From: Nostoc sp. ATCC 43529
GTDB lineage: Bacteria > Cyanobacteriota > Cyanobacteriia > Cyanobacteriales > Nostocaceae
Reading direction: 5' to 3'
Length of the DNA: 64,000 nucleotides
Assembly (NCBI GenBank): GCA_003326205.1
Contig: LWTK01000046.1
Coordinates: 310,001 to 374,000 of the forward strand
The notes beneath the pieces are model-generated. The model made no database searches, was not told where the DNA came from, and saw only the letters and a list, made by a program, of their open reading frames with translations. Every line of letters starts with the position of its first letter. Position 1 is the first letter of the stretch. This document shows positions 41,714 through 51,031 of this stretch, piece after piece. The position numbers and the translations under genes were made by a program.

Positions 41714-43921
41714 TCAATTGATTGAAATACGTTTCAAATCTTGTAAAACTGCGGCGGCTGATTGATAGCGATCGCTAAAATGATAACAAACCATTTTATC
41801 TAAAATTACTGCTAATTCTTCGCTGACTTGTGCTGTTTGTCGCCACATCACATTACCCGTTTCTGGATGTGGATGCAGTTCCTGTGGTAGTATTCCGGTT
41901 ATGGCTTGAATAGCAATCATTCCTAAAGCGTAAATATCACTGCACAAGCGGGGATGACCAGCAAATTGTTCTGGAGGTGCATAACCCCGCGTTCCGATAG
42001 CTACTGTTGCTAATTCTGTTTGTTCGCTACTTGGTGGCTGCATCAATTTTACAGCCCCAAAGTCAATCAATACTAATTGATTATCTTTAATACGCCTAAT
42101 AATATTAGTCGGTTTAATGTCACGATGAATCACTCGATGTTGATGAACAAAGCTCAGAATATCTAAAACTTCTTTGAGCATCGCAACTACGAATGATTCG
42201 CTTTTTAAGTTTTGCACAGGTGGCAATTCTTCACTTAAAGTATGTCCTTCGATATATTCTTGAATTAAATAAAACTCTTGGTTATCTTCAAAATAAGCAA
42301 GTAGTTCGGGTATTTGTTGATGTTTACCCAAAGTTTCTAAAATTTCTGCTTCACTATTAAATAATCTGCGAGCAACTTGCAAAAATCTGCTATCTTGGCG
42401 GGCTGGCATTAATTGTTTCACAACACAAGTAGGATTACCCGGCCGTTGAGTATCTTGTGCTAAATAAGTGCGACCAAATCCACCTGCACCCAAGACTTTT
42501 GAAATTTGGTAACGTCCACCCAAAAGCAAATCACCAGATTTTGTTTGTGGTGAATCGATGGCGGGAGGAAAATCAAGCTGCGAATCGGGAATTGCAGTTT
42601 TATCTTCTAAGAGTAGATTTAATTGTGCGATCGCTTCTTGTTGTTTTTCAACTTGCAGAATAATTATCTGACTCTGCCGCTGATTTTGATAATTAGTATA
42701 AGCTATAACGCTGATAATACTAAACGTAAATGCCAAAGCAGAAGGAATTAATGGCACCCATCCGGCTTGAAGAAACAAAATAATGCAGATTCCCACTAAT
42801 ACAACTAGGGTTATACCTCCCACCGTTAACAAAAGTAATGGATTTCGCAACCACCATGCTAAAGTACTACCTAAAACTGCCCAGCCCCACACCCAAATTA
42901 ATTCTACCCAGTCAGGCCAAAACCAAATTAGAGGCCGCCCATCCAATACTGTACCAATTAGTTGACTGGCTATTTGTGCGTGAATAAATAGAGCAGGCAT
43001 TCTCGCTGGTTGGTCTGGTAAACTGCTGTAAGGTGTATAAAAACTAATTGAATTTAGGCGAGCTGAGGTAGTGCCAATAATTACCAGACGGTCTTTAAAT
43101 AAACTGGGATTAACGCGATCGCTAAGAACTTCTGTGAGTGTCACCTGTTGGGCAAGATAATTGGGGTGACGATAATTTAATAGTATTTGATAACCATCTG
43201 CATCCAAATATTGATAACTAGCAGAATTAGGTTTTAGACGGGGGAAGATAGTTTTACCTAACTGAAAATCTCCTTTATCTGTGAATTCGTATTCAACGCC
43301 TTGTTTTTCCAAATACTTAATAGCAATTAGCGCCCCAAATGCAAATGACGTTGTACATTTTTCATCTGTAGAATGGGCGAACAACAAGCCACGGCGAAGG
43401 ATTTGGTCGTTTTCATTATCAGGAACTACATCGCTAAACCCAACATTATCTATGGGAAAATTCGGCGGTGGTGGAGTTTCAGATCTGCCGACGCTGCTAA
43501 ACAAACAAGTACTAATAATATTTTCTTGGTTTTGTTGGGTTGCTGCTAAATTTTTATCTTCTGGCCGAAAAAGATATAAACCAACAATACGCGGTTGATA
43601 AGAATTGATTTTTTGTAACAGTTGATTAATTTTAGTATCTGACAGATTCCATTTTTCTCGTTGGAGATCTGCATCAGTGATTGTTACCAATAAAATGCGT
43701 TTGTCTAGTGCTTCCGCAGGACGCGATCGCAACATCCAATCGTATACTCTTAATTCCCAAGGCTGCAACCATTTGAGTTCGCGAACTCCCCAAATCGAGC
43801 CGGTGACTACTACACTGCTAACCAAAATAACTTGCAGCCAGCTATTGCCCAAGGAAGTTTTACGCGAATTTCGATCTTTGATAAACGGGACACGGAGTTT
43901 TTCTAAAAGTCCACTAATCAC
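41714..43921 (-). CDS. CHASE2-domain Ser/Thr protein kinase
   Basis: 735 residues. One N-terminal helix (about 28-46), a periplasmic CHASE2 sensor (about 50-330; LRVYDWMLRSRPAEALDKRILLVTITDADL and LFKDRLVIIGTTSA are typical), three membrane helices (about 335-410), a short coiled segment, then a Hanks-type kinase (about 468-735) with GAGGFGRTYLA, the HRD catalytic loop (Asp601, in HRDIKPTN), IDFGAVK and GTRGYAPPEQ. It senses an unknown extracytoplasmic signal and phosphorylates cytoplasmic Ser/Thr targets. The kinase type (IDFGAVK.M) is the SPKA-like group frequent in cyanobacteria. Confidence 0.93.
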   Translation of the reverse strand: MISGLLEKLRVPFIKDRNSRKTSLGNSWLQVILVSSVVVTGSIWGVRELKWLQPWELRVYDWMLRSRPAEALDKRILLVTITDADLQREKWNLSDTKINQLLQKINSYQPRIVGLYLFRPEDKNLAATQQNQENIISTCLFSSVGRSETPPPPNFPIDNVGFSDVVPDNENDQILRRGLLFAHSTDEKCTTSFAFGALIAIKYLEKQGVEYEFTDKGDFQLGKTIFPRLKPNSASYQYLDADGYQILLNYRHPNYLAQQVTLTEVLSDRVNPSLFKDRLVIIGTTSARLNSISFYTPYSSLPDQPARMPALFIHAQIASQLIGTVLDGRPLIWFWPDWVELIWVWGWAVLGSTLAWWLRNPLLLLTVGGITLVVLVGICIILFLQAGWVPLIPSALAFTFSIISVIAYTNYQNQRQSQIIILQVEKQQEAIAQLNLLLEDKTAIPDSQLDFPPAIDSPQTKSGDLLLGGRYQISKVLGAGGFGRTYLAQDTQRPGNPTCVVKQLMPARQDSRFLQVARRLFNSEAEILETLGKHQQIPELLAYFEDNQEFYLIQEYIEGHTLSEELPPVQNLKSESFVVAMLKEVLDILSFVHQHRVIHRDIKPTNIIRRIKDNQLVLIDFGAVKLMQPPSSEQTELATVAIGTRGYAPPEQFAGHPRLCSDIYALGMIAIQAITGILPQELHPHPETGNVMWRQTAQVSEELAVILDKMVCYHFSDRYQSAAAVLQDLKRISIN

Positions 43922-43991
43922 AACGTTGCGGCGTTAGCCTCAATAGGTAGATTCCTTTAATTTAATCTAGCCTAGCAATTTACCTGCTGTA

Positions 43992-44067
43992 GAAGGTAGA
44001 AGGCAGGAGGCAGGAGGCAGAAGGTAAAAGCCAGTTTATATTGAGGTTTTAAACTTTTGTATTTTAC
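43992..44067. repeat. GGCAGGA heptamer array plus conserved flank (filled MITE site, left part)
   Basis: A few AGGCAGG heptamers, then AAAAGCCAGTTTATATTGAG and TTTTAAACTTTTGTATTTTAC. It is homologous to 25914-25989. The match resumes at 44205 after the inserted element. Confidence 0.85.
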
Positions 44068-44204
44068 TAGGACTTACGCAAAAATAGCCAACTTCGCTTA
44101 ATTTATCGAACCGCCAAGACGCCAAGAACGCCTTCTCTTCGAGAGGCTTCCGCCAACGCGTAGCGTCTCGAAGAGAAGATTTCGTAGAGTTTGCGTAAGT
44201 CCTA
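44068..44204. mobile_element. 137-bp foldback (MITE-like) element with 15-bp TIRs
   Basis: Ends are perfect inverted repeats TAGGACTTACGCAAA/TTTGCGTAAGTCCTA (44068-44082 and 44190-44204). Flanks are TTTAC on both sides (44063-44067 and 44205-44209), a 5-bp target duplication. The interrupted sequence exists uninterrupted at 25985-26000. The interior holds a second palindrome (CTTCTCTTCGAGA/TCTCGAAGAGAAG) around CGCCAACGCGTAGCG. No coding capacity, so it would need a transposase in trans. Confidence 0.88.
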
Positions 44205-44209
44205 TTTAC

Positions 44210-44758
44210 ATTTGATTATGTTTACCTACTTAATTCGAGGCTTTGGCTTTGTCAGCTTTTCACCATAGAGAAAATCTAACGCCGAACCTAACGAGCGAAT
44301 AAGCTTTCCACTTATGTTAATAGACTGACAAATAAAAATTACCCAATTCTCTCTTGTGGGGTAGGCATCTCCTCATTGATGTCAATTTAACGTCAAACCC
44401 TCTTTGTGACAAGGTTTTGCCCTCACCCCCAACCCCTTGAACACCTCACCCTAACCCTCTCCTAAAAGGAGAGGGAAAAGGAGCAGCTTTTAATATTTGA
44501 GGGGAGCTAGAGATTTAATTCCCCTTCTCCTGTGGGAGAAGGGGTTAGGGGATGAGGGCATGAGGAATGTGCAAAACGCGTGTCCATATAGCTTCGAGCT
44601 TAAGTTGACACTCTAAGTATTTTTTACTAAAAGCTACCCTCACAAACAAATCTTCTGACCTGCAACTCAATTGCATCGCCTCGCAATTAAATTCCTACTC
44701 AAGCAAAAGCCGTTACCCAGATCCTGCCCAATGCCCAATGCCCAATGCCCCATGCCCA
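44210..44758. other. Gene-free, repeat-rich stretch between CHASE2 kinase and the 101-aa membrane protein
   Basis: After the MITE the flank continues to about 44232 (ATTTGATTATGTTTACC). From 44420 to 44559 two hairpins occur, CCCTCTCC/GGAGAGGG (44455-44475) and CCCCTTCTCC/GGAGAAGGGG (44521-44544), inside a longer inverted arrangement (CCCTCACCCCCAACCCC ... GGGGTTAGGGGATGAGGG), a diverged relative of the repeats at 1121 and 1664. From 44728 GCCCAAT heptamers run into the next stop codon. No gene seen. Confidence 0.75.
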
Positions 44759-45064
44759 TTATTCATCTACTTTTACTGTTTGAGCATTTTCCACAGAACT
44801 AGCAATTGACAAAGAAATAGGCTCAGTAGATGAAGCGGTTGAATCTAACTGCGGGTGTTCGAGTGATGCTTCCATGCTGGCATCGGTGAGATAAGAACCA
44901 ACAATCTTGTCGTAGTTAGAAGCAACGGCTAAAAAGGCTCCGCCTAAAATGTATATAGGCAATGGCAAGTTAAATTTTTGCAGCCAGTCAAAAAACTGTG
45001 CTAACGCAAACAGTACGAAAAAGCAAGCAAGCCAAATTCTCATATTTTTATCTTTTGCATTCAA
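44759..45064 (-). CDS. Small conserved cyanobacterial membrane protein
   Basis: 101 residues. Two hydrophobic segments (IWLACFFVLFALAQFFDWL and LPLPIYILGGAFLAVASNY) form a hairpin, followed by a Ser/Glu-rich acidic tail. The MRIWLACFFVLFALAQ start resembles a conserved cyanobacterial family of unknown function; an internal Met at residue 8 may be the true start. The stop codon abuts a GCCCAAT heptamer array. Function not assigned. Confidence 0.72.
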   Translation of the reverse strand: MNAKDKNMRIWLACFFVLFALAQFFDWLQKFNLPLPIYILGGAFLAVASNYDKIVGSYLTDASMEASLEHPQLDSTASSTEPISLSIASSVENAQTVKVDE

Positions 45065-45531
45065 ATAACTCTATTATTAGCCCAAATAGCTTGGACTATA
45101 CTGGATGTATTAAACTAGAATTATTGGATAATCTCTACAACTCCAGATAGAGGCAGTCAAGATTATACAAGAATCAAATTTAATTTGGAAAAAATAATTT
45201 TGAGGGAAAGGGCAAAGGGCAAAGGGCAAAGGGCAAAAGGCTATTAATACTTTCCCTATTTGCTATTTTCTATTGTTTATTGCGTATTTACTGTTGCCTG
45301 TTGCCTATTTACTATTGCCTCTTGCCTCTTGCCTATTGCCTATTGCCTATTGCCTATTTACTATTGCCTATTGCCTCTTGCCTATTGCCTATTGCCTGTT
45401 CCCTATTGCCTTTTCCCTATCTCTGGTATAAATAAAAAAATATATTTAACGTTATACTTTCACTGGTAAAGCTGATAACGATGCTATGAGTTTCGTTTCA
45501 CAGTATAAACCGATGGAGAGAAACTGATGAG
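45065..45531. repeat. Long STRR-filled intergenic region
   Basis: 467 bp. GGGCAAA heptamers run from about 45204 to 45240. A large array of TTGCCTA-type heptamers (TTGCCTA, TTGCCTC, TTTACTA) runs from about 45255 to 45418. Because seven is not a multiple of three, the array is open in translation and gives a fake Cys/Leu/Pro/Tyr peptide with a 7-residue period. The promoter of the large hybrid kinase should lie in 45420-45531. Confidence 0.88.
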
Positions 45532-48500
45532 GTGCTTTTAGCCAAATACATTGAAAAATCAGGAGCAGAAACTGTGACTGCTGAAATTCGGGCAACTATC
45601 TCTCAAAATGCTGAAGAAATCTTAGCTAGGATCGGTGATGCTTTTGTCATATTGGATGGTGAATGGCGCTACACCTATGTGAACGACAAGCTAGCTCAAC
45701 TTGCTCAAATGAATCAAGAAGATTTTTTGGGTAAGAGTATTTGGGATTTATTTCCTCACACAGTCAATAGCATACTCTACACGGAGATGCATCGCGCTGT
45801 TGCCCAAAAAATTACAGTAAATTTTGAGTATTTAGACCCTACATGGCATCGTTGGTTAGAATACCGAGTTTATCCTGGGGAAAATGGCGTATCAATATTA
45901 ATTACAGATATTACCGAACAAAAACGTCATAAACAGCTTTTGTCTGCACACTATACAGTTACCCAGATTTTAGCTGATGCTACCGTTCTTGCTAATGCTG
46001 TTCCTCTGCTTTTGCGATCGCTATGCGAAACTTTAGGATGGCAACTTGGGATTTTTTGGAGTGTAGATGAAGAAGTTAATGCTCTGCATCCCATTGCTAG
46101 TTGGCATTCATCTGATTTGAGCATAGAAAGTGACCAAGTATTTAACCAGCCTTCAACTCTTGCTCTCAGAGAAGGGTTAAGCGATGGAGTCGCGACAACT
46201 GCTCAACCTGTTTGGATTTGCGAACTAGGTTCAAATCAGAATTTGTTTGCAGCCGCTATGGAATTGCCCATTGTACTGGGTAATAAAGTTTTAGGTGCAA
46301 TGAAATTCTTCACCAACCAAATTTTACAGCCCGACTTAGATTTACCCCAGACGATGAATGCGATCGCGATTCAAATTGGTCAGTTCATCGAACAGCAGCG
46401 AACCAAGTCATTACTGCAAACAGCAGAGGAAAAATACCGCCAAGTTGTGGAAACTGCTGATGTTGCAATTTGCCAGCAAGATTTTACACAAGTTAAAAAT
46501 TTAACTAATAACTTCACAGTTGAAGATACTGGAAGTTTACAGCAGTGTTTGAGCGAACAGCAAACTGCACTGCGCGATCGGCTGCAAATAGAAGAAAACC
46601 TCCGTCGCAGTGAAGCACGCTACCGTTCCCTAGCACAAGCAAGCGCATCCATTATTTGGAGTGCCGCACCTTGGGGTAATGTAATTGACGAAATTCCTAA
46701 CTGGCAGGCATTTACTGGGCAAAGTCCTGAAGAATACAAAGGCTGGGGTTGGGTGAATGCACTGCACCCAGAAGACCGGAAATCTCTAGCTGCAATCTGG
46801 AGACAAGCTTTTTATGGAGGCAGCGTTGCAGTTGCAGAATATCGTGTCCGACACTATGACGGCGAATACCGTTACATGGCTATACGCGGTGTGCCCATAC
46901 TCAATGAAACAGGAAAAATTATTGAATGGGTGGGGATGTGTGTAGACATTACCGAACGCAAGCAAGCAGAGGCAGAACGCGAGCAACTGTTGGCGCTACT
47001 GAAAACAGAACAGACTCGCTTAATGGAAGCTAATGTGCTGCTTGATACTCTATTTAACAACGCGCCTATCGGCATTGGCGTATGGGATGAAAAAGTTAGA
47101 TACGTCCGCTTGAATAACGCTTTAGCTGAAATCAACGGTCTGCCCCAAGAGATGCATATCGGTAAGACAGTTGCCGAATTGCTACCAGGTATAGCACCGG
47201 AAGTTACTGAAGCTTTCCGTCATGTGGTGGAAACTGGAGAATCGATTTCCCAAGAAACCAGCGGAGAAACGCCCGCTATTCCTGGAAAGCAGCGCTACTG
47301 GTCAGTAAATTACTATCCGATTCAACTACCTGGCAACATTACTTGGGTGGGTGCAATTTGCGAAGAAATCACCGAACGCAAGCAAGCAGACGCCGAACGC
47401 GACCAGCTGCTAGAACGGGAACGTCTGGCTCGTGTTGAAGCTGAAAACGCCAAAGAGCAAATCACCACAATTTTAGAGAGTATCACCGATGGCTTTCTTG
47501 CCTTTGACAGTGAGTGGCGCTTTACTTACCTCAATCATGAAGGAAGCAGAACTTTAGGGCGTTCGTCTGAGGAACTGCTAGGAAAGAATTTATGGCAAGA
47601 GTTTCCTGAATTAACTGATACAAGTTTTGGTCAGCTTTATCAAAGAGCAGTTGCTTTGGGAGTGCCGCTAGAGTTAGAAGATTATTATCCACCCTTTGAG
47701 GCGTGGTTTTCTGTGCGTGCCTATCCTTCATCCAGAGGACTATCGCTATATTTCCGTAATATTAATGTCCGCAAACAAGCACAAGCAGCACTAACAGAAA
47801 GTGAAGCGCGTTTCCGGCTACTGGCGGAGAATTCCACTGATATTATTTCACGTACTACAGTAGATGGCGTTTTTCTATATCTTTCACCAGCTTGTTACAC
47901 AGTATTAGGGTATCAACCAGAAGAACTAGTGGGTCGTAACGGCGGCGAGTTACTTCACCCAGAGGATTTAGTTGAGCTTGTCAAGAATTACCCAATTAAT
48001 GCTGATTTACCAGATATTTATACCATTACTTACCGCACTCGTCATAAATACGGGCATTATATCTGGTTAGAAACAACTGTGCGATCGATTCGCGTAGGCG
48101 TAGCCCGCCGTAGGCATCGCCAAACTCAAGAAATTTTAGAAATGCAAGCCTCTTCGCGGGATATTACTGAGCGCAAGCAAGCGGAAGATAAACAGCACTT
48201 TTTAGCTGAAGCTAGCGAGATTTTGGCTGCATCATTGGATTATGAGACAACCTTGGCAACCTTGGCGCGTTTAGTATTACCGGAAATAGCTGATTGGTGC
48301 GTAGTTGATATGATTTGTGAAAATCAATCAATTCGCCGGGTTGCAGCCGCTCACGTCGATCCAGCGAAACAAGAATTAGTAGAACAGTTGCAAAATTATC
48401 CGCCCAATTTGGCACAAACACAAGGTGTTGCTGAGGTGATACGTTCGGGGAAATCACAAATTGTTCATTTTATTTCCTCACAAGAGATACAAGCGGCAAC

Positions 48501-50514
48501 CTCTTCTAGCAATCACTTTCAAATCTTACAACAGCTAAATCCTCAGTCTGGAATGTGCGTGTTGCTTGTAGTTCGGGGGCGAGTATTAGGAGCTATGAGC
48601 TTAGTATCTTGCGGTAATCGTCGCTACGATAGTCAGAGCTTAATGTTAGCTGAAGAATTGGCTCGGCGTGCAGCGATCGCTGTTGATAACGCCCGACTCT
48701 ACACAGAAACACAGCAATCTCAACAAACTGCCCAACGAGCCGCATCTCGAACTGCTCGTTTGCAAGCCATTACCGCCGCCCTTTCTGAATCTTTAACTTC
48801 TGCACAAGTAGCTGAAGTAATTGTCGAGCAAGGTATGGCAGCTTTAGGAGCTAGTTGTGCTTTAGTAACACAACTAATTAACAACGGCACAGAACTAGAA
48901 ATTATTCGTGCAGTTGGTTATGACGAGGAATTAGTAAAGTTATGGCGTCGATTCTCCATTAATACAGTCGCGCCACTAGCAGAAGCAGTACGAACCAAAC
49001 AACCTGTTTGGCAAGAGTCAACAGCAGCAAGGGCGGCTCGTTACTCACATCTAGCTCAAGTATATGCTCGATATAATTACGGTGCTTGGATTTCGATTCC
49101 ATTAACGATCGAGGGACGCGCCATCGGTGGAATGACCGTAGCTTTTGCCGAAAATCAGGAATTGAGCCAAGATGACCGCGCCTTTGTACTGGCACTAGCA
49201 CAGCAATGCGCTCAAGCAATGGAACGTGCGCGTTTATACGAAGCAGAGCAGACTGCACGAGCAGCAGCAGAAAACGCCAACCGCATTAAAGACGAATTTT
49301 TGGCAGTTCTTTCCCATGAATTGCGATCGCCACTCAACCCAATTCTTGGATGGGCGAAGTTACTCCAAACCAGAAAACTTGATGAAAAAACAATCCCTCA
49401 AGCCCTGAAAACTATCGAACGCAACGCTCAATTACAAGCTCAATTAATCGAAGACTTGCTGGATATTTCCCGAATTTTACAAGGTAAACTCAGCTTAAAC
49501 ATCCTCCCAGTTGATTTAGCATCTGTAATTTCCGGAGCAATGGAGACAGTACGCCTGTCAGCAGAAGCCAAATCAATTAAGATGCACATCAGCTTAGAAC
49601 CAAATCTGGGACAAGTTTTAGGCGACTCTGGTAGATTACAGCAGGTAGTTTGGAATCTACTTTCAAACGCCGTGAAATTTACACCAGAGGGTGGACGAGT
49701 TGAGATTCGACTTGAGGAGGTAGGGGGATGGGGAGATGGGGAGATGGGGGGATGGGGAGACAAGGGAGACAAGGGAGACAAGGGAGACAAGGAGAATAAC
49801 TCCTCACTCCCAACTCATAACTCCTCACTTAGTACTCCCCATGCCCAAATCACAGTTACCGACACAGGCAAAGGTATCGATCCTAATTTTCTGCCCTATG
49901 TATTTGAATATTTTCGCCAAGAAAACAGCACCACGACTAGAAAATTTGGGGGGTTGGGATTAGGATTAGCGATCGTTCGTCACTTAGTAGAACTGCATGG
50001 CGGCACAGTCAAGGTGCAAAGTCAAGGTGAAAATCGCGGTGCAACTTTTACTGTGAGATTGCCGCTGATTCAACAGCCATCAGAGAGTAAACAAGAAATT
50101 AGCGACTCCGAGTCATCCTCAAATTTAAATGATGTCAAAATTTTAGTAGTGGATGATGATGCCGATACGCGAGAATTCATCGTCTTTTTGCTAGAGGAAT
50201 ATGGCGCAAGTGTGACAGCTGTGGCATCAGCAAATGAAGCGCTAGCCGCCTTAAAGCAATCTCTACCAGATGTACTATTAAGCGACATTGGAATGCCAGA
50301 CGTAGATGGATGTATGTTTATGCGAGAGTTGAGAACGCTACCGCCAGAACACGGAGGACAAATTCCAGCGATCGCACTTACCGCCTATGCTGGAGAAGTG
50401 AACGCCAAACAAGTGCTTGCAGCAGGATTTCACAAACATATCGCCAAACCAGTAGAGCCAGCCGAATTAATAGAAGCGATCGCCAGCTTATATGGTGTCC
50501 ACAAGAACAAATAG
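45532..50514 (+). CDS. Multi-PAS/GAF hybrid sensor histidine kinase with C-terminal receiver
   Basis: 1660 residues from a GTG start. Order: PAS (about 20-130), GAF (140-295), PAS (360-480), PAS (495-620), PAS (625-750), PAS (755-885), GAF (890-1065), GAF (1085-1240), HisKA with His1262 in LSHELRSPLNPI, HATPase (QVVWNLLSNAVKFTPEGG, DTGKGI, GLGLGLAIVRHLV) and REC with Asp1585 in LLSDIGMPD. There are no transmembrane segments, so it is a cytoplasmic light-, redox- or ligand-type sensor; GAF cysteines for bilin binding were not evident. Repeat inserts lie in the fifth PAS and in the HATPase domain (listed separately). Confidence 0.92.
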   Translation: MLLAKYIEKSGAETVTAEIRATISQNAEEILARIGDAFVILDGEWRYTYVNDKLAQLAQMNQEDFLGKSIWDLFPHTVNSILYTEMHRAVAQKITVNFEYLDPTWHRWLEYRVYPGENGVSILITDITEQKRHKQLLSAHYTVTQILADATVLANAVPLLLRSLCETLGWQLGIFWSVDEEVNALHPIASWHSSDLSIESDQVFNQPSTLALREGLSDGVATTAQPVWICELGSNQNLFAAAMELPIVLGNKVLGAMKFFTNQILQPDLDLPQTMNAIAIQIGQFIEQQRTKSLLQTAEEKYRQVVETADVAICQQDFTQVKNLTNNFTVEDTGSLQQCLSEQQTALRDRLQIEENLRRSEARYRSLAQASASIIWSAAPWGNVIDEIPNWQAFTGQSPEEYKGWGWVNALHPEDRKSLAAIWRQAFYGGSVAVAEYRVRHYDGEYRYMAIRGVPILNETGKIIEWVGMCVDITERKQAEAEREQLLALLKTEQTRLMEANVLLDTLFNNAPIGIGVWDEKVRYVRLNNALAEINGLPQEMHIGKTVAELLPGIAPEVTEAFRHVVETGESISQETSGETPAIPGKQRYWSVNYYPIQLPGNITWVGAICEEITERKQADAERDQLLERERLARVEAENAKEQITTILESITDGFLAFDSEWRFTYLNHEGSRTLGRSSEELLGKNLWQEFPELTDTSFGQLYQRAVALGVPLELEDYYPPFEAWFSVRAYPSSRGLSLYFRNINVRKQAQAALTESEARFRLLAENSTDIISRTTVDGVFLYLSPACYTVLGYQPEELVGRNGGELLHPEDLVELVKNYPINADLPDIYTITYRTRHKYGHYIWLETTVRSIRVGVARRRHRQTQEILEMQASSRDITERKQAEDKQHFLAEASEILAASLDYETTLATLARLVLPEIADWCVVDMICENQSIRRVAAAHVDPAKQELVEQLQNYPPNLAQTQGVAEVIRSGKSQIVHFISSQEIQAATSSSNHFQILQQLNPQSGMCVLLVVRGRVLGAMSLVSCGNRRYDSQSLMLAEELARRAAIAVDNARLYTETQQSQQTAQRAASRTARLQAITAALSESLTSAQVAEVIVEQGMAALGASCALVTQLINNGTELEIIRAVGYDEELVKLWRRFSINTVAPLAEAVRTKQPVWQESTAARAARYSHLAQVYARYNYGAWISIPLTIEGRAIGGMTVAFAENQELSQDDRAFVLALAQQCAQAMERARLYEAEQTARAAAENANRIKDEFLAVLSHELRSPLNPILGWAKLLQTRKLDEKTIPQALKTIERNAQLQAQLIEDLLDISRILQGKLSLNILPVDLASVISGAMETVRLSAEAKSIKMHISLEPNLGQVLGDSGRLQQVVWNLLSNAVKFTPEGGRVEIRLEEVGGWGDGEMGGWGDKGDKGDKGDKENNSSLPTHNSSLSTPHAQITVTDTGKGIDPNFLPYVFEYFRQENSTTTRKFGGLGLGLAIVRHLVELHGGTVKVQSQGENRGATFTVRLPLIQQPSESKQEISDSESSSNLNDVKILVVDDDADTREFIVFLLEEYGASVTAVASANEALAALKQSLPDVLLSDIGMPDVDGCMFMRELRTLPPEHGGQIPAIALTAYAGEVNAKQVLAAGFHKHIAKPVEPAELIEAIASLYGVHKNK
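48095..48115 (+). repeat. 21-bp small dispersed repeat splitting a HIP1 octamer
   Basis: TAGGCGTAGCCCGCCGTAGG plus a final C lies between GCG (48092-48094) and ATCGC (48116-48120). Removing it restores GCGATCGC and a normal PAC reading (RSIRDRQTQEILEMQ). It adds seven codons encoding an Arg-rich stretch (VGVARRRH). Confidence 0.82.
49716..49850 (+). repeat. Low-complexity insertion in the HATPase domain
   Basis: GATGGGGAG-type units and four GGGAGACAA 9-mers, then a CTCCTCACTCCCAACTCATA tract, encode about 40 extra residues (GGWGDGEMGG, DKGDKGDKGDK, NNSSLPTHNSS) between the strand VEIRLEE and the conserved ITVTDTGKGI. The same kinds of tract occur between genes (for example 61430-61495). Confidence 0.82.
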
Positions 50515-50533
50515 CCAATACCTGCTATCTTGA

Positions 50534-50767
50534 TTAATCTAAGTTTTTCACATTAGTGCAACAAAATGAAAAACCAACCAGAAAAACAAAGAATGTAAAG
50601 CCATAATCTATAAAATTTAAAGAATTTTTTGTAGTAATTATGCATACTAAACTAGTACACATCATTAAAACTCCACAAATAACTATAAAACCACTGATTA
50701 TAGTTGTTCTTAAATTGTTAACAGCTTCAATTAAATCTTCGCGATCGTTAGGCATAAAGAACACCAT
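50534..50767 (-). CDS. Small hypothetical two-helix membrane protein
   Basis: 77 residues, or 73 if the internal MPNDRED start is used. NDREDLIEAVNNLRTTI is followed by two hydrophobic segments (IISGFIVICGVLMMCTSLVCIITT and YGFTFFVFLVGFSFCC). The composition is plausible for a small membrane protein, but no family or Shine-Dalgarno was recognised. It is convergent with the hybrid kinase gene (19 bp between stops). Confidence 0.45.
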   Translation of the reverse strand: MVFFMPNDREDLIEAVNNLRTTIISGFIVICGVLMMCTSLVCIITTKNSLNFIDYGFTFFVFLVGFSFCCTNVKNLD

Positions 50768-50931
50768 CGATTGTTTATAGCAATTCTCGCTTTGATGATT
50801 TACAAAGTAGGAGTGCCAAGCTTGACGCCGCTACAAATTTTTGCACCTCATGTGATTGGAACCGCCACAATAAGCATTTTAGAGCAAAGAGAACAGCTTA
50901 CAGCAATTTGCAGTTGAATAGACCACAGTAG

Positions 50932-50952
50932 GGGCACAACAATGTTGTGCCC
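50932..50952. repeat. Perfect small palindrome
   Basis: GGGCACAAC-AAT-GTTGTGCCC, a 9-bp perfect stem with 3-nt loop, in the 264-bp gap between the small membrane protein and the REC-histidine kinase. This motif (GGGGCACAACAATGTTGTGCCC) is a familiar dispersed cyanobacterial repeat. A terminator role is unlikely because no T-run follows. Confidence 0.8.
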
Positions 50953-51031
50953 TTACGATAATTTAGTATTCAAGCATGTATTCCATCCAAATGAAAAACG
51001 CTGTAAAACAGAATTCATAATTCAGAATTCT

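Noticed and set aside
45260..45469. A 69-codon plus-strand frame rich in Cys, Leu, Pro and Tyr
   Set aside because: It is a translation of TTGCCTA-type heptamers. The 7-residue peptide period (CLLPIAY-like) is an artefact of a 7-bp repeat being read in three frames in turn.
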